From: Pelagovum sp. HNIBRBA483
Lineage (GTDB): Bacteria > Pseudomonadota > Alphaproteobacteria > Rhodobacterales > Rhodobacteraceae
NCBI RefSeq assembly: GCF_040931995.1
Contig: NZ_CP162412.1
Location: 2,457,001 to 2,521,000, forward strand
Reading direction: 5' to 3'
Length of the DNA: 64,000 nt
Shown here: one piece after another, positions 42,933-51,711 of the stretch
Layout: each line of letters opens with the position of its first letter
Position numbering within the stretch: position 1 is the stretch's first letter
Translations under genes and position numbers: made by a program
The notes under the pieces: model-generated
Database searches by the model: none
Told to the model about the DNA's origin: nothing
Seen by the model: the letters and a program-made list of their open reading frames with translations, nothing else

Positions 42933-44138
42933 ATGCGTATCGCCAAGGCCCCTTCAATCCTCGAAACCGTCGCCATTTCGGCCCTGCTGATGGCGACCGT
43001 GGCGCTTTCGATCGATGTGTTGCTCCCCGCCCTCGGCCCGATGGCGACCGAGCTGGGCGTAGATGCGGGCAACAGCCGGCAATTGATCATCACATTCGTC
43101 TTTCTCGGCCTTGCGGCGGGACAGCTGGTTTTCGGGCCACTCTCCGATAGCATCGGTCGTCGCCCCGCCATCGCTATCGGCGTCGGGCTGTTTGCCCTCG
43201 GCGGCCTAACATGCGCGCTTGCACAAAGCTTCGAGATGCTCCTCGCAGGGCGTTTCTTGCAAGGCATCGGCGCAGCCGGCCCGCGCTTGGTGACGACAGC
43301 GATGATCCGCGACCGTTACTCGGGGCGCGAAATGGCGCGTATCATGTCCTTCGTGATCGGCATTTTCATTCTGGTCCCGGTGATCGGCCCGTCAATTGGC
43401 CAAGCGCTGTTGCTCTTCCTGCCGTGGCGTGGCCTGTTCAACCTGTTGTCGGTGGTCACGGTGCTCGGGGTTGTCTGGCTTTACTTGCGCCAGCCCGAAA
43501 CCCTCGTCGCCCCGCGCTCCTTCCGCCTCACACCCATCCTGCGCGCCTTTGTCGAGGTGCTGCGGGACCGCTGCGCCATGGCCTACAGCTTCGCCAGCGG
43601 GCTGTGCTACGGGGCCATCATGGGCTACGTCAACTCTTCACAACAGGTGTTTCAGGAGTTTTACAGCGCGGGCGCGCTCTACTCGGTCCTGTTCGGGATC
43701 GGCGGCGCCTTCATCGCATTGGCGACGATCTCCAACTCCCGCCTCCTCACCTATTTCGGGATGGAGCAAGTCTGCCGTGCCGCGATGCTCCTGCTTGTTG
43801 CGCTCAGCCTTGGCTTCCTCGCGCTGCTCTTCAACACGCCGCAACCGCCGCTTTGGCAATTCATGGCGTTCACCGCGCTCGCGATGTTCTTCCTTGGCCT
43901 GACCTTCGGCAATATCCAAGCCATCGCGCTGGAAAACCTCGGCCATATCGCCGGCCTGGCCACGGCCATCTTCGCGACGATCTCGACCCTCAGCGGCATG
44001 GCCGTCGCCAGCATCATCGGCCTCAATTTCAACATGACCCTCTTCCCTATTATCTTCGGCTACCTCGGCGCGGGCGTCTTCGCCTATCTCTTGATGGTCT
44101 GGGTCGCCCCTTCCGCGAAGCTCGGCGCAGAAGTCTAA
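42933..44138 (+). CDS. MFS drug efflux transporter, Bcr/CflA type
   Basis: This 401-residue protein has about 12 hydrophobic segments and the Bcr/CflA pattern. MFS motif A-like GPLSDSIGRRPAIAIGVGLF lies between helices 2 and 3, and the family-type LLAGRFLQGIGAAGPRLVTT follows. The C-terminal half lacks strong charge motifs. A drug or metabolite export role is likely. The divergent Mo-hydroxylase is 292 bases away; whether they share a function is not clear. Confidence 0.9.
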   Translation: MRIAKAPSILETVAISALLMATVALSIDVLLPALGPMATELGVDAGNSRQLIITFVFLGLAAGQLVFGPLSDSIGRRPAIAIGVGLFALGGLTCALAQSFEMLLAGRFLQGIGAAGPRLVTTAMIRDRYSGREMARIMSFVIGIFILVPVIGPSIGQALLLFLPWRGLFNLLSVVTVLGVVWLYLRQPETLVAPRSFRLTPILRAFVEVLRDRCAMAYSFASGLCYGAIMGYVNSSQQVFQEFYSAGALYSVLFGIGGAFIALATISNSRLLTYFGMEQVCRAAMLLLVALSLGFLALLFNTPQPPLWQFMAFTALAMFFLGLTFGNIQAIALENLGHIAGLATAIFATISTLSGMAVASIIGLNFNMTLFPIIFGYLGAGVFAYLLMVWVAPSAKLGAEV

Positions 44139-44148
44139 TCGGGCGTTC

Positions 44149-44814
44149 TCAGTCCTCCAGCGGCTCCAGCAACTCCGGCCCGCTGGCGCGGTTGGAGTTC
44201 ACCGCCTTGCCCACCCGATAGGTCCGCACCACTCCCTCGGAAGGGGGCTGCATCAACAGTGCCGCGCCGTGACCCTCCTCGCCCAGCCACTTGCCCCAAT
44301 CGCCTTCCTCCAAAATCACCGGACTGCGGTGATGGATGCGGGCAATCTCGCCCGTGGCTTCGGTCGTCACTACCGCACAGGTCGTCAGGCGTTGCCCGTC
44401 GCCCTCCCAATCCTGCCAAATACCGGCAAAGACCATCGGCGCCCCATCCGCCCGCTGCACGAACCACGGCAGCTTCTCACCGCCATCCGGCCGCTCCCAT
44501 TCATAAAACCCCGCCGCAGGGATCAAACACCGCCGCGCACGGCACGCCGCCTTAAAGGCAGGCTTCTCGGCAATCGTCTCCGCCCGCGCGTTGATCAATA
44601 ACGGCCCGCCATTCGCCGCCTTGTACCAATGCGGGATAAACCCCCAGCGCATCGGCCGCAGCCGCCGCACCGTTGTCTCCGATGTCACCACCGCCACCGA
44701 TACCGTGGGGCAGACGTTATAATTCGGCACATCGGGTAAATCATTCGCCATCGCCGCGCCAAAAAGCTGCGCCATCGCGTCATGCGGCAAAAGCGTCGCC
44801 ATCCGCCCGCACAT
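44149..44814 (-). CDS. SOS response-associated peptidase (HMCES/YedK family)
   Basis: These proteins protect abasic sites in single-stranded DNA by forming a thiazolidine link with their Cys2. The initial MCGR is intact (Cys2), as are the active-site WGFIPHW, LINARAET, RRCLIPAAGFYEW (Glu) and HHRSPVIL (His) motifs in order. The 221-residue length is normal. It starts on the base after the DUF1992 stop, so the two are probably co-transcribed leftward. It is convergent with the MFS gene. Confidence 0.95.
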   Translation of the reverse strand: MCGRMATLLPHDAMAQLFGAAMANDLPDVPNYNVCPTVSVAVVTSETTVRRLRPMRWGFIPHWYKAANGGPLLINARAETIAEKPAFKAACRARRCLIPAAGFYEWERPDGGEKLPWFVQRADGAPMVFAGIWQDWEGDGQRLTTCAVVTTEATGEIARIHHRSPVILEEGDWGKWLGEEGHGAALLMQPPSEGVVRTYRVGKAVNSNRASGPELLEPLED

Positions 44815-45123
44815 CTACTTGCGCCACGCTTTGCACGCGATCTCGATCCGCGCATCCATCATCGACATCTCTTTCATGATATCCCGCCGCCGCGTCCGGT
44901 CGCCGGTTTCCCTCAGCTCTTCCCTGAGCTTCTGCAATTCCCGCGACAACGAGACAAACTCCGGCACAGCGCCGTTTTCCTTCACCAAACGGTGCAACAG
45001 CGCATTCTCTGGGTCGTCGCACTCCGGCAGCGGCTTGCCCGCGCCGGGCAAGTCGTCAAAATCGCCGCGCGCCTCGGACTCGGCAATACGGGCATTGATC
45101 AGGTCAATCAGCGGATGGTCCAT
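44815..45123 (-). CDS. DUF1992 (DnaJ-C28-like) protein
   Basis: This 102-residue protein matches the DUF1992 family by its blocks DLINARIAESEARGDFDDLP, GAGKPLP, and KLREELRETGDRTRRRDI. It shares this domain with eukaryotic DNAJC28 but has no J domain, and no activity is established. It lies directly upstream of the HMCES-type gene. The ATG at 45123 is preceded by a short A-rich leader after the nucleotidase terminator. Confidence 0.85.
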   Translation of the reverse strand: MDHPLIDLINARIAESEARGDFDDLPGAGKPLPECDDPENALLHRLVKENGAVPEFVSLSRELQKLREELRETGDRTRRRDIMKEMSMMDARIEIACKAWRK

Positions 45124-45156
45124 GCATCAATTCTAAACCAGCCTGCGCGCAAAAGA

Positions 45157-45186
45157 AACGCCCCCGCCGTTGCCAGCGGAGGCGTT
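45157..45186 (-). terminator. Rho-independent terminator of the 5'-nucleotidase gene
   Basis: On the leftward strand AACGCC and the following CCGC pair with their complements between 45157 and 45186, with a 7-base loop and one internal mismatch. The stem is followed by TTTCTTTT. It lies 18 bases past the nucleotidase stop and is a good terminator. Confidence 0.75.
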
Positions 45187-45204
45187 ATTGATAAGGTGCG
45201 ACCC

Positions 45205-46770
45205 TTAGTTGCCGATCACCGTGATCCGCCCGTCCGTGTAGGGCGTGTAGGGTGCATTCTCGGCCATGTATTCCGCCGTCACATCGGCCAAATCAGGGCC
45301 AAAGTCATAGGCGTTCATCGCATCGCGGAACATCGCGTAACCATCACCGCCATTGCGCACATAGTTGTTGGACACCACGCCATAGGTCGCCGCCATATCA
45401 ATCGGCGCACCGCCAACCATGACATCGCTCACGCGCGCGCCCGGCTCCTGCGAGAGGTCAACCGTAAACGAAATCCCCGCCACTTGCGGGAAGCGCCCAG
45501 CGCCGTCCTCTACTTCGCTCACGCCATTCTCAAGCGCTGCGACGATGGTTTCGCCCGTCACTTCGAATGTCGCCAGCGTGTTCTGGAACGGCAGCACAGT
45601 CAGCACCTCGCCCATCGTCACTTCGCCCGCGTCGATCGAGGCACGGATACCGCCACCGTTCTGGATGGCCACCTGCACGCCCTGATCGGCCACACGCGCC
45701 AGCATCGCATCGGCAATCAGGTTACCCGCCGCGCATTCCATCGCACGGCACACCGAACGGTCGCCCTCAATGGCATCAGCAGCTTCCGCCACAACCATGT
45801 TGCGGATCTCGTCCAGCGGCTGCGCCAGTTCAGCAATCCGCGCAACGGTATCGCTGTCCTCGGCAACCTCGGCATCCATGATCAGCGGCCCGCCTGCGGC
45901 GCTAACGATCTCACCCGCGTCATCAAAGACCACATTCAACTCGCCCAAGAACTTGCCATAGGCATAGGCCGAGATGATCGCGGTATTACCCACCATGGTC
46001 GGGTATGGGCCTTCCGCGTCCTCGTCATTGCTGTTGAGGTAGGTGTTCGAATGCCCGCCCACGATCACATCAACGCCGGTCGTATTGGCGGCAACTTCCT
46101 GATCCACGCCGTAACCAGAATGCGAAAGTACCACGATCTTGTTCACGCCCATCGCGGTGAGCTTATCCACTTCGCCCTGCACTGCCGCCGCCGGATCCGT
46201 GAAGGATACATTCGGTCCGGGGCTTGCCAGCTCGTCGGTATCTTCCGGCGTCAGGCCGATCATGCCGATCTTCTCGCCGCCGACTTCGACCACAGCCGAT
46301 TTCTGCAAGGCACCGGCAAGCAATTCCTCACCGTCGAAATCCGCGTTCGACATCAGCACCGGAAAGTTCACGCTGTCCATGAAGCCGCGCAGCACTTCCG
46401 GCCCGTCGTCAAACTCGTGGTTGCCCACGGTCATGCCGTCATAGCCGAGCTTGTTCATGAACTCGGCCACCATCGCGCCCTTGTAATAAGTGTAGAACAG
46501 CGTGCCTTGGAACTGGTCGCCGCCATCGACAAGGATCGAGTTTTCGGCCCGCGCGCGCGCCTCTTCCACGGCGGTCACAAGCCGCGCCGTCCCGCCAAAA
46601 CACTCGCCCGCCGCGTTGTCTTCGGCAGAGCAGCCGGAGTCGAATCGGCTGATCGGCTCGAATCGGGCATGGAAGTCATTGGTGTGCAAAATCGTCAGCG
46701 AGAAATCCGCCGCAGCAGCCCCCGCCGTCAGCGCCAATGCAGCGCCCGTCGTCATCAAAGTTCTCATCAT
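45205..46770 (-). CDS. Periplasmic bifunctional metallophosphatase/5'-nucleotidase (UshA-like)
   Basis: This enzyme hydrolyses extracellular nucleotides or related phosphates. The 521-residue precursor has a signal peptide (MMRTLMTTGAALALTAGAAA). The metallophosphoesterase domain carries FSLTILHTNDFHARFEP (metal Asp/His), GNHEFDDG, LSHSGYGVDQEVAANTTG and DVIVGGHSNTYLN. The C-terminal nucleotide-binding domain has NGGGIRASIDAGEVTMGEVL. GGGGGATTCC precedes the ATG. It is a single-gene leftward unit ended by the hairpin at 45157-45186. Confidence 0.93.
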   Translation of the reverse strand: MMRTLMTTGAALALTAGAAAADFSLTILHTNDFHARFEPISRFDSGCSAEDNAAGECFGGTARLVTAVEEARARAENSILVDGGDQFQGTLFYTYYKGAMVAEFMNKLGYDGMTVGNHEFDDGPEVLRGFMDSVNFPVLMSNADFDGEELLAGALQKSAVVEVGGEKIGMIGLTPEDTDELASPGPNVSFTDPAAAVQGEVDKLTAMGVNKIVVLSHSGYGVDQEVAANTTGVDVIVGGHSNTYLNSNDEDAEGPYPTMVGNTAIISAYAYGKFLGELNVVFDDAGEIVSAAGGPLIMDAEVAEDSDTVARIAELAQPLDEIRNMVVAEAADAIEGDRSVCRAMECAAGNLIADAMLARVADQGVQVAIQNGGGIRASIDAGEVTMGEVLTVLPFQNTLATFEVTGETIVAALENGVSEVEDGAGRFPQVAGISFTVDLSQEPGARVSDVMVGGAPIDMAATYGVVSNNYVRNGGDGYAMFRDAMNAYDFGPDLADVTAEYMAENAPYTPYTDGRITVIGN

Positions 46771-46860
46771 TTTGGAATCCCCCAGTTGGAATGCGCACAG
46801 CTTACGCGGTTTTACTGTTCGGTCAATTTTAACCTAAGGGTAAACTATACGCATGTTTCG

Positions 46861-46931
46861 TAACGTTTTGTTAACGTTGCTGCAGGTGCGATATGCATAA
46901 GTTGTGCATCAGTTGTGCATGGATTGTGCAT
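46861..46931. repeat. 11-bp-phased direct repeats upstream of the DUF952-pyrD operon
   Basis: TAACGTT occurs at 46861 and 46872 (period 11). Three TTGTGCAT units follow at 46902, 46913 and 46924 (period 11), preceded by a partial ATGCAT. The array lies between the divergent nucleotidase and DUF952 genes, 53 bases before the latter. The period matches one turn of the helix, so copies lie on the same face of DNA. They could bind a regulator cooperatively; no known site is matched. Confidence 0.55.
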
Positions 46932-46983
46932 CGCTGTTTTTACCCGATCTTGACCGCAGCGCTGCATGGCGGCATCAGGGGGC

Positions 46984-47322
46984 ATGCTGATTTACAAGAT
47001 ATTCCGCGCGCCCGAATGGGCTGCACTTCAGGCCCAAGGCGAGACGCTCGGCGCCCCAATCGACGTGACCGATGGCTACGTCCATTTCTCCACCGCCGAA
47101 CAGGCCGCAGAAACCGCTGCCAAGCATTTTGCAGGCGAGGACGGACTGGTTCTTTTGGCGCTCGACAGCGCGGCACTCGGTGACGATCTGCGCTGGGAAC
47201 CATCGCGCGGCGGGGCGCTCTTTCCGCATCTCTATCGGCCCTTGCAGATGGCCGATATCCTCTGGAGCATGCCGCTCCCGCTCGTTGATGGGCAGCACCA
47301 ATTTCCGAAAGACATGGCATGA
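46984..47322 (+). CDS. DUF952 family protein
   Basis: This 112-residue protein has the DUF952 pattern: [17 protein letters not shown] at the start, [20 protein letters not shown] in the middle, and [20 protein letters not shown] near the end. No function is established for the family. The start at 46984 is used because the family begins at this Met; the upstream six-residue extension is A/G-rich leader. Its stop overlaps the pyrD start (ATGA), so it may be tied to pyrimidine synthesis only by co-expression. Confidence 0.8.
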   Translation: MLIYKIFRAPEWAALQAQGETLGAPIDVTDGYVHFSTAEQAAETAAKHFAGEDGLVLLALDSAALGDDLRWEPSRGGALFPHLYRPLQMADILWSMPLPLVDGQHQFPKDMA

Positions 47323-48371
47323 GAGCGCTCGAAAATATCGGCCTGAAATTCCTGCGCAGCGTCGACCCTGAAAAGGCGCATGGCCTCGCGCTGACCGCGC
47401 TACAAACGGGCCTCGGCCCGCGCTCCGGCCCCGTCACATCGCCACGCCTTCGCACGCAGTTTTGCGGCATGGACCTGCCCAACCCCATCGGCCTCGCCGC
47501 CGGATTTGACAAGAATGCCAACGCCTTGGCCCCACTCGCGCGCTGCGGCTTCGGCTTTGTCGAGGTGGGCGCCGCCACCCCGCGCCCGCAACCGGGCAAC
47601 CCCAAGCCGCGCCTGTTCCGGCTCTCTGAGGATCAAGCCGCGATCAACCGTTTCGGCTTCAACAATGACGGGATGGAGGCCATCGCCGCGCGTCTCGCCA
47701 AGCGGCCCGCGGGCAGCATCGTCGGCCTCAATCTCGGCGCCAACAAGGACAGCGCCGACCGCGCATCCGACTTCGCCAAGGTACTCGCCTGCTGCGGCCC
47801 GCATATTGATTTCGCAACGGTGAATGTCTCCTCCCCCAACACCGAGAAGCTACGCGATCTTCAAGGCGCTGCCGCGCTTTCCGCGCTCCTCGCCGGTGTG
47901 ATGGAGGCCAACGCCGGTCTGATGAAACCTTTACCTATTTTCCTCAAAATCGCCCCTGATCTCGATGATCGGGAGCTGGCCGAGATCGCCACCGTAGCCG
48001 AACAATCCGGCCTCGCTGCCATCATCGCGACCAACACCACGCTGTCCCGCGAAGGCCTCTCTTCGCCGCACCGCAGCGAAACCGGCGGCCTCTCCGGCCA
48101 GCCCCTATACACAAAGTCCACCCGCGTTCTTGCAAAGCTGGCGGGCCAGACAAGCCTTCCCCTGATTGGGGTCGGCGGCGTAGCAACGGCAGAGCAAGCC
48201 TACGCCAAGATCCGCGCCGGCGCCTCGGCGGTGCAGCTCTATACCGGCCTTGTCTATGGCGGCATCAGCCTCGCCAATGACATCGCCCAAGGCCTCGACG
48301 CGCTGCTCAAGCGCGATGGTTACGAAAACGTTAACGCCGCGGTCGGCACAGATCGGGAGCAATGGCTGTGA
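47319..48371 (+). CDS. pyrD: Dihydroorotate dehydrogenase (quinone), class 2
   Basis: This FMN enzyme oxidises dihydroorotate to orotate with quinone at the inner membrane. The 350-residue protein has the class 2 N-terminal helix, [44 protein letters not shown] and the catalytic serine region [15 protein letters not shown]. The FMN-phosphate site is [20 protein letters not shown]. Length and motifs are complete. It overlaps DUF952 before and arsC after, forming a compact three-gene operon. Confidence 0.96.
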   Translation: MRALENIGLKFLRSVDPEKAHGLALTALQTGLGPRSGPVTSPRLRTQFCGMDLPNPIGLAAGFDKNANALAPLARCGFGFVEVGAATPRPQPGNPKPRLFRLSEDQAAINRFGFNNDGMEAIAARLAKRPAGSIVGLNLGANKDSADRASDFAKVLACCGPHIDFATVNVSSPNTEKLRDLQGAAALSALLAGVMEANAGLMKPLPIFLKIAPDLDDRELAEIATVAEQSGLAAIIATNTTLSREGLSSPHRSETGGLSGQPLYTKSTRVLAKLAGQTSLPLIGVGGVATAEQAYAKIRAGASAVQLYTGLVYGGISLANDIAQGLDALLKRDGYENVNAAVGTDREQWL

Positions 48372-48709
48372 CAACCATCTGGCACAATCCCCGCTGTTCT
48401 AAGTCCCGCCAGACCCTCACCCTGCTGGAGGAGAACGGCCACATCCCGACCATCCGGCTCTACCTGAATGACACCCCCACAAAGGCCGAGATCGAGGCCG
48501 TACTCGCCGAACTGGGGCTATCCCCGTCAGACCTGCTACGCAAAGGCGAAAAGCTCTATAAAGAGCTGCAACTCTCCGGTGCCAGCGAGGATCAGATCCT
48601 TGCTTCAATGGTCGAACATCCGGTTCTGATCGAACGCCCGATCGTGCTCCACAACGGTCGCGCCGCCATTGGCCGCCCGCCCGAACAGGTTCTCGCGCTG
48701 TTCAGCTAG
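48362..48709 (+). CDS. arsC: Glutaredoxin-dependent arsenate reductase (ArsC family)
   Basis: This 115-residue protein reduces arsenate, or at least shares that fold. The active Cys12 sits in [19 protein letters not shown], and the substrate arginines lie in VLIERPIVL and GRPPEQVL. It starts inside the last codons of pyrD. No arsenite exporter or ArsR regulator is adjacent, so the link with arsenic resistance is by family only. It overlaps the convergent MATE gene by eight bases. Confidence 0.88.
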   Translation: MAVTTIWHNPRCSKSRQTLTLLEENGHIPTIRLYLNDTPTKAEIEAVLAELGLSPSDLLRKGEKLYKELQLSGASEDQILASMVEHPVLIERPIVLHNGRAAIGRPPEQVLALFS

Positions 48710-50015
48710 CAGCGACAGAGGCCTCTAGCGCCCGATAGCGCCACGCAAGCGTACAAGCCCGCGCCACGAAACTGATCATCAGCGCCGCCCACAGCCCCGT
48801 ATTGCCCAGCGACGGGACCAACGCAGCCGCACTGATCGCGTAGATGAAGGTGGAAACCAGCATCATGTTTCGCATGTCCCTTGTCCGCGTCGCCCCGATG
48901 AAAATACCGTCCAAGATCCACGCCGCGAACCCCACCAGAGGCGCGGCAATCATCCACGGCAAATAGGCCCGCGCCGCAGCACGCACCGCGTCCGCCGTGG
49001 TCATAATGTCAACGATCCAGCCCCCCAATACCGCGAAGCCAATCGCCAGCATCAGGCCCGTCAAACCGGCCCAAAACGCGCTGAGCAGTGCCGCCCGCCG
49101 CAGCCGCTGCCGGTTCCGTTGTCCCAGCGCTTGGCCCACCAGCGTCTCGGCTGCAAAGGCAAAGCCGTCCAAGCCGTATGAGGTGATATAGAGGAATTGC
49201 AACAGCACTTGGTTCGCCGCCAAGGTCACATCGCCAAAGTCGGATGCGAGGAACAAAAAACTGATGAAGATGCCCTGTAACAGCACGGATCGGAACAGGA
49301 TGTCCCCGTTCACCCGCCACATCTGCCCCAGCTTGTCTCGCGCGAAAAGCACCGCAGGATCTGCCCACCCCTTCGGCGTAAAGACCTCCCGCGCGAACCA
49401 AAGCCCCAGGAGAACGCCACTCCATTCCGCAATCACGGTCGCCGCCGCGACCCCACCGACGGAAAGTCCCAACCCAAGCACAAAGACAAAATCCAAGAGG
49501 ATATTCAGCCCATTCATGGCAACTTGCAGCACCAGAACGGCGCGTGTCCGTTCTTGCGCGATCAGCCATCCGGTCAGACCGTAAACAGCAATCGCCGCCG
49601 GCGCTGACCACACACGAATAGAAAGATACTCCCGTGCAAGGCTTTCAACCTCGTCGCTGGCTGGGGCCAGCCAGAAGGCCGCTGAAAATAACAGCGATTG
49701 CAGCAGGATAATCACCGCCCCTGCCGCACCAGCAAAGAGCAGCGCCCGCAGCAGTAACGCACGCACCTCCACCGCGTCGGCCCGCCCAATGGCCTGCGCG
49801 GCGAGGCCCGTCGTGCCCATCCGCAGAAAGCCGAAAATCCAGTAAAGGCCGGAAAGGATGATCGCGCCGATCCCAACCGCGCCAATCGGCGCCGCTTCTC
49901 CCAACTGCCCGATCACGCCGGTGTCCACGGCGCCCAATATTGGCACCGTCGCATTAGAGAGCACAATCGGCAGGGCAATAGTTAGCACACGGCGGTGCGT
50001 GAGTTTATCGGGCAT
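48702..50015 (-). CDS. MATE family efflux transporter, DinF-like
   Basis: This 437-residue inner-membrane protein has 12 hydrophobic segments in two homologous halves. Family features include the RRVLTIALPIVLSNATVPIL start, VDTGVIGQLGEAAPIGAVGI and DGFAFAAETLVGQALGQRNR. The group exports cationic compounds in exchange for H+ or Na+. Its start overlaps the end of the thioesterase gene upstream; its 3' end overlaps convergent arsC. Confidence 0.92.
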   Translation of the reverse strand: MPDKLTHRRVLTIALPIVLSNATVPILGAVDTGVIGQLGEAAPIGAVGIGAIILSGLYWIFGFLRMGTTGLAAQAIGRADAVEVRALLLRALLFAGAAGAVIILLQSLLFSAAFWLAPASDEVESLAREYLSIRVWSAPAAIAVYGLTGWLIAQERTRAVLVLQVAMNGLNILLDFVFVLGLGLSVGGVAAATVIAEWSGVLLGLWFAREVFTPKGWADPAVLFARDKLGQMWRVNGDILFRSVLLQGIFISFLFLASDFGDVTLAANQVLLQFLYITSYGLDGFAFAAETLVGQALGQRNRQRLRRAALLSAFWAGLTGLMLAIGFAVLGGWIVDIMTTADAVRAAARAYLPWMIAAPLVGFAAWILDGIFIGATRTRDMRNMMLVSTFIYAISAAALVPSLGNTGLWAALMISFVARACTLAWRYRALEASVAAS

Positions 50016-50508
50016 CCCGTTCCGGCATCAGAAAATGCCCCGTCGCCTGCGCAAACAGCCGCGAGCGGTTATCCTGCCACCCCTCGACATGCACGCTCGC
50101 ATAGCGCCGCCCAGAGCGGTTCACTCGCGCCCGCGCATAGGCATCGCGCGGCAGGCCCGCACGCAGGTAGTCAACGGTAAAATCGATGGTTTTCGGCATA
50201 CGCGGCAGATGGTCGCCCACAGGCAAACCTTTATTCTCGGGGCTCTCCATCTCCTCCCACAGCAGCTGCCATGACAGCTCGATAATCGCAGATATTTCGA
50301 GGAATGAGGCCGTCGCACCGCCATGTAAGGCAGGCAGCATGGGGTTGCCGATCAAGGACTCGCGATAGGGCAAAACCGCAGTCAGTTCGTCGCCGTGGCG
50401 CTCGAATTCTATGCCCATGAACTGCACATAAGGAACCGCCTCAACCAAGCGTCGCAGCGCTTTGTCCCGCCGTTCCTTGACCACCTGCACCGGTTCTGGC
50501 CTTTTCAT
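50005..50508 (-). CDS. PaaI family thioesterase (hotdog fold)
   Basis: This 167-residue hotdog-fold protein has the PaaI-type segments YVQFMGIEFERHGDELTAVL, GNPMLPALHGGATASFLEIS (with the His-Gly-Gly of the active site) and TIDFTVDYLRAGLPRDAYAR. It probably hydrolyses an acyl-CoA. The ATG overlaps the stop of another PaaI paralogue (ATGA), and the pair may form a heteromer. It is followed by a MATE exporter gene. Confidence 0.88.
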   Translation of the reverse strand: MKRPEPVQVVKERRDKALRRLVEAVPYVQFMGIEFERHGDELTAVLPYRESLIGNPMLPALHGGATASFLEISAIIELSWQLLWEEMESPENKGLPVGDHLPRMPKTIDFTVDYLRAGLPRDAYARARVNRSGRRYASVHVEGWQDNRSRLFAQATGHFLMPERDAR

Positions 50509-50948
50509 CGCGGCATCCTCCGTTCCACGCTAAAGGTCGCGGCAACCGTCGCAACTGGCGTTTCACCTTCGCCGTCATGCGCAGTTGCCCTGACAAAAGC
50601 CACGCTTTGTGTCACATGATAGCATTCTGCGCGGGCGATGATGTCCTTCCCCACCGTGGCAGGGCGCATATAATCGATGCGCAAATCCAGCGTCGCCGTG
50701 CCGGTGACGGCCTCAGGGTGGATCAACACGGCAGTCCCACAGCAGGTATCCATCAAAGCCGAAACAGCGCCTCCGGCAATAACCCCTGTATCCGGCTGGC
50801 CCACAAGCTCTTCGCGATACGGCATCCACATTTCACAAACATTGCCTTCGAGGCTCACAAGCTCAAGGCCCAGCGCCCGTGAAAACGGCAGCGCCGAGAC
50901 GAACTGTCCGGCAATCTTTAATTTACGCGCGTCATCCATAGTGGTCAT
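50505..50948 (-). CDS. PaaI family thioesterase (hotdog fold)
   Basis: This 147-residue paralogue of the next gene has LPFSRALGLELVSLEGNVCE, GVIAGGAVSALMDTCCGTAV and LDLRIDYMRPATVGKDIIAR. Here the Gly-Gly follows Ala rather than His (VIAGGA), so the two copies differ at the active site. The ATG at 50948 has GGAGG six bases upstream and is preferred; ATGs at 50954 and 50939 are alternatives. It is first in the leftward operon. Confidence 0.86.
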   Translation of the reverse strand: MTTMDDARKLKIAGQFVSALPFSRALGLELVSLEGNVCEMWMPYREELVGQPDTGVIAGGAVSALMDTCCGTAVLIHPEAVTGTATLDLRIDYMRPATVGKDIIARAECYHVTQSVAFVRATAHDGEGETPVATVAATFSVERRMPR

Positions 50949-51236
50949 CTGCATCCTCCGCGCGGCAAACTCGCTCCTCACCCGTTTGGCTGCAAGTGCT
51001 AATTCGGTGTCAGCAATCTCGGGTCACCATAAAACGCGCCGCGAAACGTAGGTGAGGAGGTGAAGAAAGGGTTAACATCCATCGTGCAAAAGAGCGGCCT
51101 GATGACTTTTGCAACTCGCGCGTTTAACAGCTTCGACATGCTGCCCCGCGCGGTGACATCATCGTTCAAAAGCACTTCTCGGTTGAAGCTCAGGCGCCTC
51201 GCAGCTACCTTCCCGCTTAGTCAATATGAGGACCAG

Positions 51237-51605
51237 ATGGAAACTGAGCGCCTGTCATTCAAAGAAATGTGCGAACGGTTTGACGTAACCCCCCGCACTT
51301 TGCGCTATTACGAGTACATTGAACTTCTCACTCCGGAACGAAAAGGCCGCAGCCGCTTCTACGGCCCGAAAGAAATCGCGCGGATGACCCTGATCCTACG
51401 CGGCAGACGGTTCGGTTTTCAGCTTGAGGAAATCCGCCAATGGCTCCTGATCTATGAAAGCGAAGGAACCGAAGCCCAGATGCAGAAATGGATTGAACTC
51501 GCGGACAGGCAGATCACCCAACTCGAAGATGAAAAGACACAGCTCGAACAAACACTTGCCGAGCTGAAAAACCTCCGCGACCAGACCCTCCGCACTCTCT
51601 CGTGA
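51237..51605 (+). CDS. MerR family regulator (first of a pair)
   Basis: This 122-residue MerR protein has the winged helix SFKEMCERFDVTPRTLRYYE, the wing RKGRSRFYGPKEIARMTLIL and a C-terminal coiled coil from about 80 to 115 (EDEKTQLEQTLAEL). No metal-binding cysteines are present. GAGGA precedes the ATG at 51237. An in-frame GTG at 51060 would add 59 residues without MerR character and is rejected. It probably co-controls the downstream beta-oxidation genes with its paralogue. Confidence 0.88.
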   Translation: METERLSFKEMCERFDVTPRTLRYYEYIELLTPERKGRSRFYGPKEIARMTLILRGRRFGFQLEEIRQWLLIYESEGTEAQMQKWIELADRQITQLEDEKTQLEQTLAELKNLRDQTLRTLS

Positions 51606-51631
51606 CCCTATGAAAGACTACTGACGCGACG

Positions 51632-51652
51632 TTACGCTTACGTCAACGTCAA
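51632..51652. promoter_or_regulatory. LiuR-like operator before the second MerR gene
   Basis: TTACGCTTACGTCAACG is followed by TCAA, and read on the other strand gives TTGACGTTGACGTAAGCG. The repeated ACGT spacing resembles operators of LiuR-type MerR regulators of branched-chain and fatty acid degradation. It lies 60 bases before the second MerR gene. The resemblance is from memory of the motif, not computed. Confidence 0.5.
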
Positions 51653-51711
51653 TTGTAAGTTTTACTCTCCCCCAAGGCGACTACCTGTCACTGTCCAAGG
51701 GAGGTTTACCA

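Noticed and set aside
44782-46863. A 693-codon + strand open frame opposite the 5'-nucleotidase, DUF1992 and HMCES genes
   Set aside because: It spans three well-supported leftward genes and has only the composition of an antisense frame.
46861-46931. DnaA boxes or a replication origin
   Set aside because: TTGTGCAT and its complement match the DnaA box only partly, and no dnaA, parAB or other origin gene is close.
46861-46931. CRISPR array
   Set aside because: Units are 8-11 bases with no spacer-length gaps and no cas genes are present.
51060-51236. N-terminal extension of the first MerR regulator from a GTG at 51060
   Set aside because: The extra 59 residues lack MerR features, while the ATG at 51237 has GAGGA and gives a normal MerR start.
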